In this document: positions 30,638 through 35,271 of the stretch, piece after piece
Layout of the letters: each line of letters begins with the position of its first letter
Numbering within the stretch: the stretch's first letter is position 1
Assembly: GCA_003696955.1 (NCBI GenBank)
Contig: RFGU01000147.1
Span: forward strand, 1-35,271
From: Deltaproteobacteria bacterium
Lineage (GTDB): Bacteria > Myxococcota_A > Polyangia > Nannocystales > Nannocystaceae
Direction: 5' to 3'
Length of the DNA: 35,271 nt
Program-made: the position numbers and the translations under genes
The notes under the pieces: generated by a model
Told to the model about the DNA's origin: nothing
The model's input: only the letters and a program-made list of their open reading frames with translations
Databases searched by the model: none

Positions 30638-31660
30638 CTAGGGCGGATCCACGATCCCGTGGATCTTCCAGCCGTGCAGGGGCGTCTGGGGCGAGCAGGA
30701 TTGGTCCACCGCCGCCCCCCAGATTCGGACGCCGAGGACGTCGCTTTCCAGGATCAGCGAGCCCGGCGTATGGCTGCCGCGGTCGTGCAGGACGCGAACG
30801 GTGCCGGCCAGGGGCGTTTCGAAGTCCATCACGGGGTCGAGGCACATCCCGTCCTCGGCCCCCACGAACGTGAAGCGGGCGAGGGTCTCCGGGTTCCACG
30901 GCGGATCGTAGGGGGCCCCGAACGTCTCCTTGGAGCAGGGCTCGCCGCAACACGGCACGCTCGTGGTGCCGCAGGTTGCACCGTGGGTATCGAGGACGTG
31001 CACGAAAATCGTCGCCACGTCGTACCCGAAGGCTTCGAGTGCCGTGAAGAACTCTTGGTTGAGGTGGTCGAGGTGAAAGTGCGGTGCCAGGAACCGGACC
31101 TCCACGACGGAGGGATCGAGGCCCATGCACGCGCGCACCACGTGGTCGACGTCGGCCACGTCGGCCATGGCCGAACGACTGCTCGTGCTGCCATCGTTCA
31201 GATACGCCCAGTCCCCACCCGGATCGCCGTAACCGGCCCCGAAGACCCACAACGGCACCGTGGCCCCCTCGTCCTGCCCGCGAAACAGGTAGATGTTGGA
31301 GACGTTCTCGAGCGCGCCGTTGCGCTCCTTGCCGCTGTAGACGACGTAGATCTCCCCCGGCAGGATCTCGTCGATCCCGATCCGCAAGGTCGGGTCTTCC
31401 GCAAGCGGTGTCGCCATGCACGTCGCGGCAGGAGGCAGGTCCGCGCCGGATGTGGCGGCCCCGCTGCTGGCCGTACCCGTCGCGGCGGTCGCCGCCGTCG
31501 AGGCGCTGGTCCCGGCGGACGACGCGCTTGCGGCCTCGTCACTCGCGGTCGACGTCGTGCCGTCGCCGGCGGCACCATCGCCCCCGCACCCGTAGGGCTC
31601 CATCAGGGCCGCGATCACGACGAACCATGGCCACGGCCGCAGTCGCAGGTGTGACGCCAT
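30638..31660 (-). CDS. secreted metallo-beta-lactamase-fold protein
   Basis: This 340-residue protein has a signal ending in PYGC (weak lipobox; Cys25) and a 50-residue Ser/Thr/Ala-rich linker (about 30-75). The MBL motif is intact: HFHLDH (H194, H196, D198, H199). SHTPGSL (H297) matches the usual GHTPGS, and WGAAVDQ (D319) matches the bridging Asp. A Cys-rich loop (CCGEPC, 237-242) is inserted. It should be a di-metal hydrolase at the cell surface or in the periplasm, with unknown substrate; a beta-lactamase role is not implied. ATG 31660 has TAGCTT 9 nt upstream plus GAAGGAAG before the ATG, and is flanked by CCTTCGAA repeats. Confidence 0.82.
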   Translation of the reverse strand: MASHLRLRPWPWFVVIAALMEPYGCGGDGAAGDGTTSTASDEAASASSAGTSASTAATAATGTASSGAATSGADLPPAATCMATPLAEDPTLRIGIDEILPGEIYVVYSGKERNGALENVSNIYLFRGQDEGATVPLWVFGAGYGDPGGDWAYLNDGSTSSRSAMADVADVDHVVRACMGLDPSVVEVRFLAPHFHLDHLNQEFFTALEAFGYDVATIFVHVLDTHGATCGTTSVPCCGEPCSKETFGAPYDPPWNPETLARFTFVGAEDGMCLDPVMDFETPLAGTVRVLHDRGSHTPGSLILESDVLGVRIWGAAVDQSCSPQTPLHGWKIHGIVDPP

Positions 31661-31663
31661 CTT

Positions 31664-31683
31664 CCTTCGAAGCTACCTTCGAA
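31664..31683. repeat. paired CCTTCGAA direct repeats around a -10 box
   Basis: CCTTCGAA occurs at 31664-31671 and 31676-31683, 12 bp apart, each holding the palindrome TTCGAA. The -10-like TAGCTT of the MBL gene (minus strand, 31675-31670) lies between and partly inside them. This fits an operator, but no regulator is known. Confidence 0.4.
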
Positions 31684-31741
31684 ATCGGCTCCGGGACAAC
31701 CCCTCGGGTTCCGACACGCCCCGGCGTCCTTCACGGTCCCC

Positions 31742-32140
31742 ATGCCCGTCCACCTGCCCGCCGGTCGCTTGTTCGTCTACGGCACCCTTCGGTGCGGCGG
31801 CGTCTACCATGCGATGCTCTCGGGCGCCCGCTTCGAAGGCTACGGGCGTACCGCGGCCGGCTACACCCTCGTGGACCTCGGCCCCTATCCGGCCATGGTC
31901 GCCGGTGGCCACGGTACCGTGGCCGGCGAGATCTATCGGGTCTGTCCACGGATGCTCGCGGCGGTGGACCAGCTCGAGGCACACCCACGACTCTACGTGC
32001 GACGCCCGATCCGCCTTGCCGACGGCTCGGTGGCCCAGGCCTACCTGGCGTCGGGTGATTGGTTCCGGGCGGGGCGACGGGTTCGAGGCGGGGACTATCG
32101 CCGGCGTCTCATGCAGGGACCGAGGGCCCCGCGCCGCTGA
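31742..32140 (+). CDS. gamma-glutamylcyclotransferase-like (AIG2/GGCT) protein
   Basis: This 132-residue protein matches the small GGCT-like fold. The YGTL motif (13-16) binds the glutamyl part. The catalytic Glu79 sits in VDQLEAHPRLYVRR (75-88), in the usual place after YGTL. Length is normal. The enzyme would release pyroglutamate from gamma-glutamyl compounds such as glutathione parts; the exact substrate is unknown. ATG 31742 is the only sensible start. Its last 32 nt overlap the end of the convergent CDGSH-GltS gene. Confidence 0.82.
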   Translation: MPVHLPAGRLFVYGTLRCGGVYHAMLSGARFEGYGRTAAGYTLVDLGPYPAMVAGGHGTVAGEIYRVCPRMLAAVDQLEAHPRLYVRRPIRLADGSVAQAYLASGDWFRAGRRVRGGDYRRRLMQGPRAPRR

Positions 32141-33695
32141 AGGCGATGCCGGCGATCCGGGCCACGTCCTCGCGCCAGGACGCCAGATCCTCGGACGAGA
32201 ACTTCGACAGGTGATCGTGGCCGCATGCACGCGCGAGCACCCTCATCAGATGCACGACCGCATCGAAGAAGCGGGCGAGGCGAGCCGCTGCCTCGTCCAC
32301 GTCGATCCGGGCCCGCAGATCCTCCCGCTGGGTCGCGATGCCCGCAGGGCAATCGTTCGTGTGGCAGATCCGCGCGGCCACACATCCGATGGCCTGGATC
32401 GCGGCGTTGGCCACGGCGATCCCGTCGGCGCCGAGGGCAAGGGCCTTCACGAAGTCGGCCGGGGTGCGCAGGCCGCCCGTCGCGATCAGCGTCACGCGAC
32501 CGGTCGCACCGTGGGCGTCGAGGAACCTGCGCGCCCGCGGGATCGCCGCCATCGTCGGCACGCCGATGTGGTCGCGAAAGATGAGGGGGGCCGCCCCTGT
32601 ACCGCCCCCCCGGCCATCCACGATGACGTAGTCGGCGCCGGCTTCGAGGGCGAAGCGCAGATCCTCCTCGAGCCGATTCGCACTCAGCTTGAAGCCCACG
32701 GGGATCCCTCCTCCCTTCCGCCGCACCTCGTCGGCGAAGCGGCGAAAGTCGTCGACCGTGACGAGGTCCGGAAACGCCGGGGGCGAGACCGCGGGCGTTC
32801 CCTCCGGCAGTCCGCGGATCCGGGCGATCTTCCCCTTCACCTTGGCGCCGGGCAGGTGCCCGCCCGTTCCCGTCTTCGCGGCTTGGCCCGCCTTGAAGTG
32901 AAAGGCCTGGACCTTCTCGGGCACACTGGGGTCGTATCCGAACTTGGCCGTACCCAGCTCGAAGAGGTACCTGCTGTTCTCCTGCCGTTCCTCCGGCAGC
33001 ATTCCGCCCTCGCCCGAACAGATCCCGGTGCCCGCGATCTCCGCCCCGCGGGCGAGCGCCACCTTCGCCTCCTCCGACAGGGCCCCGAAGCTCATGTCAG
33101 AGACGAGGATCGGGATCTCGAGCCGGAGCGGTCGCTCCGCCCGGGGCCCGACGATCAACTCGGTTCCCACCGGATGCTCGTCGTCGAGGGGCCTTCGGGC
33201 GAGCTGGGCGGGCAGGATCTGGATGTCGTCCCAGTCGGGCAGCCGGTTTCGCGGCACCCCCATGGCCGCCATGGGCCCGTGGGGGCCCACGCGCTCGAGC
33301 CCATGTTGCGCAAGTTCGTGGATGAAGGCCACGAAGGGCTCTTCGGGCGTCGGCACGGGATCCGGTGCTCGGGCCACCCGAAGCCGGCCACGACCGGGTC
33401 CCGGCCGTCCCACCTCCGCATCGGAGAATCGCGCATGGGTGCCGTCGCAGTAGGGGGGCGTTCCCGTGTGCTTGCACGCGCACAAGGTCGCGGGCCCGTC
33501 GTCCTCGGCGACGAAGGAGAGGGGTTCGAAGCCCGTCCCCACGTGGGAGCCGTCGCAAAACGGCTGGTTCGACGATCGCCCGCAGGTGCAATACGCGTAG
33601 CGCGTACCCTTCGAAAGCTCGACCGTCACGGGAAATCGGTCGGCGACGACGGGTCCTTCGCCCGTGCCAGTCTCTCCACGCCCTTCGTTCGGCAT
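32109..33695 (-). CDS. double CDGSH domain fused to glutamate-synthase FMN domain
   Basis: This 528-residue protein has two N-terminal CDGSH 2Fe-2S motifs: C36-x-C38 with CDGSH (C47-H51) and C72-x-C74 with CDGTH (C83-H87). From about 150 on it is the FMN-binding glutamate synthase domain: VSDMSFGALSEEAK, GICSGEGGM, KTGTGGHLPG, DGRGGGTGAAP, and the 3Fe-4S triad C438-x5-C444-x4-C449. The glutaminase domain is absent, so it is not a full glutamate synthase; relatives are archaeal-type GltS-like or other FMN oxidoreductases. The CDGSH clusters may feed electrons to the FMN/3Fe-4S core. ATG 33695 has TATGCA 7 nt upstream. ATG 33707 is an alternative. Confidence 0.88.
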   Translation of the reverse strand: MPNEGRGETGTGEGPVVADRFPVTVELSKGTRYAYCTCGRSSNQPFCDGSHVGTGFEPLSFVAEDDGPATLCACKHTGTPPYCDGTHARFSDAEVGRPGPGRGRLRVARAPDPVPTPEEPFVAFIHELAQHGLERVGPHGPMAAMGVPRNRLPDWDDIQILPAQLARRPLDDEHPVGTELIVGPRAERPLRLEIPILVSDMSFGALSEEAKVALARGAEIAGTGICSGEGGMLPEERQENSRYLFELGTAKFGYDPSVPEKVQAFHFKAGQAAKTGTGGHLPGAKVKGKIARIRGLPEGTPAVSPPAFPDLVTVDDFRRFADEVRRKGGGIPVGFKLSANRLEEDLRFALEAGADYVIVDGRGGGTGAAPLIFRDHIGVPTMAAIPRARRFLDAHGATGRVTLIATGGLRTPADFVKALALGADGIAVANAAIQAIGCVAARICHTNDCPAGIATQREDLRARIDVDEAAARLARFFDAVVHLMRVLARACGHDHLSKFSSEDLASWREDVARIAGIAFSGAGPSVPA

Positions 33696-33767
33696 GGGGC
33701 CCTGCATACCGCACGCGGCGCGGCGACGCCATCGGAACGTTCGATGCCCTCCATCGGCACGGCATGG

Positions 33768-33796
33768 GTGACGCGGCCTTCGAACGAACCTAGGCT
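33768..33796 (+). promoter_or_regulatory. candidate promoter of the doxX-like gene
   Basis: GTGACG (33768-33773) and TAGGCT (33791-33796) are 17 nt apart, about 87 nt before ATG 33883. The remaining leader shows no further signal. This 187-nt divergent region also carries the start of the CDGSH-GltS gene. Confidence 0.3.
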
Positions 33797-33867
33797 GGGC
33801 GTGCGTGACGGACGTTCGGTCGCCTCCGCGCATCCGCGGCCGGCCCCTCGTCCATCGAGCACGCCGC

Positions 33868-33873
33868 GGGAGA
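33868..33873 (+). promoter_or_regulatory. ribosome binding site of the doxX-like gene
   Basis: GGGAGA lies 9 nt before ATG 33883 and rules out the upstream in-frame ATG 33805, which adds an Arg-rich, non-membrane stretch. Confidence 0.5.
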
Positions 33874-33882
33874 CGACACACC

Positions 33883-34305
33883 ATGAACACCTCTTCTTCG
33901 AGCCCCTCCACCCCTTCGCGCGGTCTTCACGTCACCCTGTGGGTCGCCCAACTTCTGTTGGCCGTGACCTTCGGCATGGCCGGTGGCATGAAGGCGCTGA
34001 CGCCCATCGACCCATTGGCCGAGACGTTGCCGTGGGTCGCCGATTCGCCCGGCCTTGCGCGGTTCGTGGGGACCTGCGAGCTGGCCGGCGCCGTTGGCGT
34101 CGTGTTGCCGGCGGCCACCCGCATCGCGCCCGCCCTCACCCCCTTGGCGGCCGCCGGTCTGGGCGTCGTGATGGTACTGGCTGCGGGCTTTCACGCCATG
34201 CGCGGAGAATTCTCCATGATCCCGGTGAACGTTGCGCTGCTCGCACTCGCCGCGTTCGTGGCATGGGGCCGCTGGAAGAAGGCTCCGATCCGGCCCAAGT
34301 CGTAG
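33883..34305 (+). CDS. DoxX-family membrane protein
   Basis: This 140-residue inner-membrane protein has four hydrophobic segments (about 17-36, 63-80, 86-103, 112-129) and the DoxX-like marks TFGMAGGMKAL (29-39) and FVGTCELAGAVGVVLP (61-76). DoxX-like proteins are linked to thiosulfate or quinone chemistry in some organisms, but most have no proven role. The following dioxygenase gene begins 32 nt on, in the same direction, so an operon is likely. Confidence 0.82.
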   Translation: MNTSSSSPSTPSRGLHVTLWVAQLLLAVTFGMAGGMKALTPIDPLAETLPWVADSPGLARFVGTCELAGAVGVVLPAATRIAPALTPLAAAGLGVVMVLAAGFHAMRGEFSMIPVNVALLALAAFVAWGRWKKAPIRPKS

Positions 34306-34337
34306 ATCCCCTCCGTTTCCCACGTCCGGATTTCGAC

Positions 34338-35192
34338 ATGGTGAGCGCCCCCACCGCCGAGGTCCTGCCGACCGTCTACCTCTCCCACGGCGGCGGCCCG
34401 TGCTTCTTCATGGAGTGGACGCTCGGACCGCCCGATACGTGGGAGAGGATGCGCGCCTTCCTCGAACACTTCGGGCGCGTGTTCGCGGACGTACGCGCCC
34501 TCTTGGTCGTCTCCGCCCATTGGGAGGCACCGGCCGTCGCCGTGCAGACGAATCCGCACCCGAAGCTACGCTACGACGACTACGGTTTTCCGCCCCACAC
34601 CTATCGACTCACGTGGCCGGCACCCGCAGCGACGGACGTGGCCGCGCGCGCCCTCGAACTGCTCCGCGGTGCCGGCATCCGGGCCGCCTCGGACCCGCAC
34701 CGCGACTTCGACCACGGCGTGTTCGTCCCGCTCAAGGTGGCGTTTCCCGATGCGCGGATCCCCGTCTGTCAGGTCTCGCTGCACGGCACCCTCGATCCGG
34801 CCGAGCACCTTGCCCTCGGAGCTGCGCTCGCCCCCTTGCGCCGCGAGGGGGTGCTCGTCGTCGGAAGCGAGATGAGCTTCCACAACATGCGCGCGTTCAT
34901 GGGGGGCCCCGAGGTGCGGGCGGCCTCCGCACGATTCGACGCGTGGCTCGAAGATGCGTGCACGGCCTCTGCCTCCGAGCGCAACGCGCGCCTCGTCGCG
35001 TGGACCTCGGCGCCCTTCGCCCGATTCGCCCATCCGCGCGAGGAGCACCTGTTGCCCCTGCACGTCGTCGCGGGCACCGCGGGGGACGACCCCGGGCATC
35101 TCGTGTTTCGGGACGAGGTGATGGGGGCGACCGTGTCGGCCTTCGCCTTCGGGGAAGGCTCTCGCATCGCAAGGCTCGGTGGCGCGGGATGA
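34338..35192 (+). CDS. LigB/DODA-type extradiol ring-cleavage dioxygenase
   Basis: This 284-residue enzyme belongs to the class III extradiol dioxygenases, close to YgiD and the DOPA 4,5-dioxygenase group. It opens catechol-type rings with a non-heme metal. His residues sit at the expected places: SHGGG (H17), SAHWE (H61), DFDHG (H126), SFHN (H182) and EEHLLP (H237). The LTWPAP and DHGVFVPL segments are typical. Length is normal. The natural substrate is unknown. ATG 34338 is used; the frame is open far upstream. It is adjacent to the DoxX-type gene. Confidence 0.88.
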   Translation: MVSAPTAEVLPTVYLSHGGGPCFFMEWTLGPPDTWERMRAFLEHFGRVFADVRALLVVSAHWEAPAVAVQTNPHPKLRYDDYGFPPHTYRLTWPAPAATDVAARALELLRGAGIRAASDPHRDFDHGVFVPLKVAFPDARIPVCQVSLHGTLDPAEHLALGAALAPLRREGVLVVGSEMSFHNMRAFMGGPEVRAASARFDAWLEDACTASASERNARLVAWTSAPFARFAHPREEHLLPLHVVAGTAGDDPGHLVFRDEVMGATVSAFAFGEGSRIARLGGAG

Positions 35193-35271
35193 TCTCGCCC
35201 CGTCCGCGGCGCCGGTCGCAAACGCCCGGCCACGTTGGCATGCAACGGCTCCGCGGCCCTTTCGACGGAGC
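35193..35271. other. end of window, no feature seen
   Basis: The last 79 nt follow the dioxygenase stop. I see no gene, clear hairpin or promoter in them. Confidence 0.6.

Overview
The window is about 35 kb of GC-rich, gene-dense bacterial chromosome. It carries 28 protein genes and two tRNAs. I see no insertion sequence, integrase, prophage gene or CRISPR array. It most likely comes from a myxobacterium (Myxococcota), perhaps the Nannocystaceae side. The clues are: an OmpA protein with Asp-rich thrombospondin type-3 repeats; secreted proteins with Ser/Thr/Gly/Ala linkers after a lipobox-like Cys; a large protein whose N-terminus resembles the AgmX/GltJ group; frequent GTG starts; and fused envelope proteins. 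This placement comes from protein style, not from a marker gene.

Layout. 1-400: tRNA-Pro(UGG) and tRNA-Arg(UCU) on the minus strand, with a promoter candidate and a hairpin. 402-3203: an MFS transporter, an Lgt-family protein and LspA. 3253-5160 (minus): an ACE-like M2 metallopeptidase lipoprotein. 5264-7581: two GT4 glycosyltransferases. 7777-10011: a NarL-type response regulator with a well-formed promoter/operator, then a lipoprotein with two DsbA-like domains. 10087-13122 (minus): a membrane protein fused to a spermidine-synthase-like domain. 13173-14231: a small PHA-system protein facing an NFU-type Fe-S protein. 14437-20500: an RND/MMPL exporter, OmpA, a Cys-rich lipoprotein and a large beta-rich lipoprotein, which together look like an envelope neighbourhood. 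20608-22757: a Tat-exported molybdopterin oxidoreductase, its overlapping PepSY-type membrane partner, and a PAS-only protein. 22821-28689: a TolB-propeller/amidohydrolase lipoprotein, RuvX, MltG and a DUF2786 protein. 28726-31660 (minus): a large FHA-like/TM/vWA-like protein behind a secreted metallo-beta-lactamase-fold protein. 31742-35192: a GGCT-like protein, a double-CDGSH/glutamate-synthase fusion, a DoxX protein and a LigB-type dioxygenase.

Two themes recur. One is envelope and lipoprotein biology: about six likely lipoproteins, an Lgt-family protein beside LspA, MltG, OmpA and an RND exporter. The other is redox chemistry: tandem DsbA, a Mo oxidoreductase with a heme-type membrane partner, CDGSH-GltS, NFU and an extradiol dioxygenase. 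No single island stands out as a known defence or secondary-metabolite system. The points most worth checking are the Lgt homologue lacking canonical catalytic residues, the CDGSH-CDGSH-GltS fusion, the FHA-like/vWA-like protein, the Mo/PepSY pair, and TAnnnT-like -10 boxes placed 7-10 nt before many start codons, which suggests leaderless transcripts.

All gene starts were chosen by eye from start codons, ribosome-binding sites, signal peptides and family alignment from memory. No database search was run.
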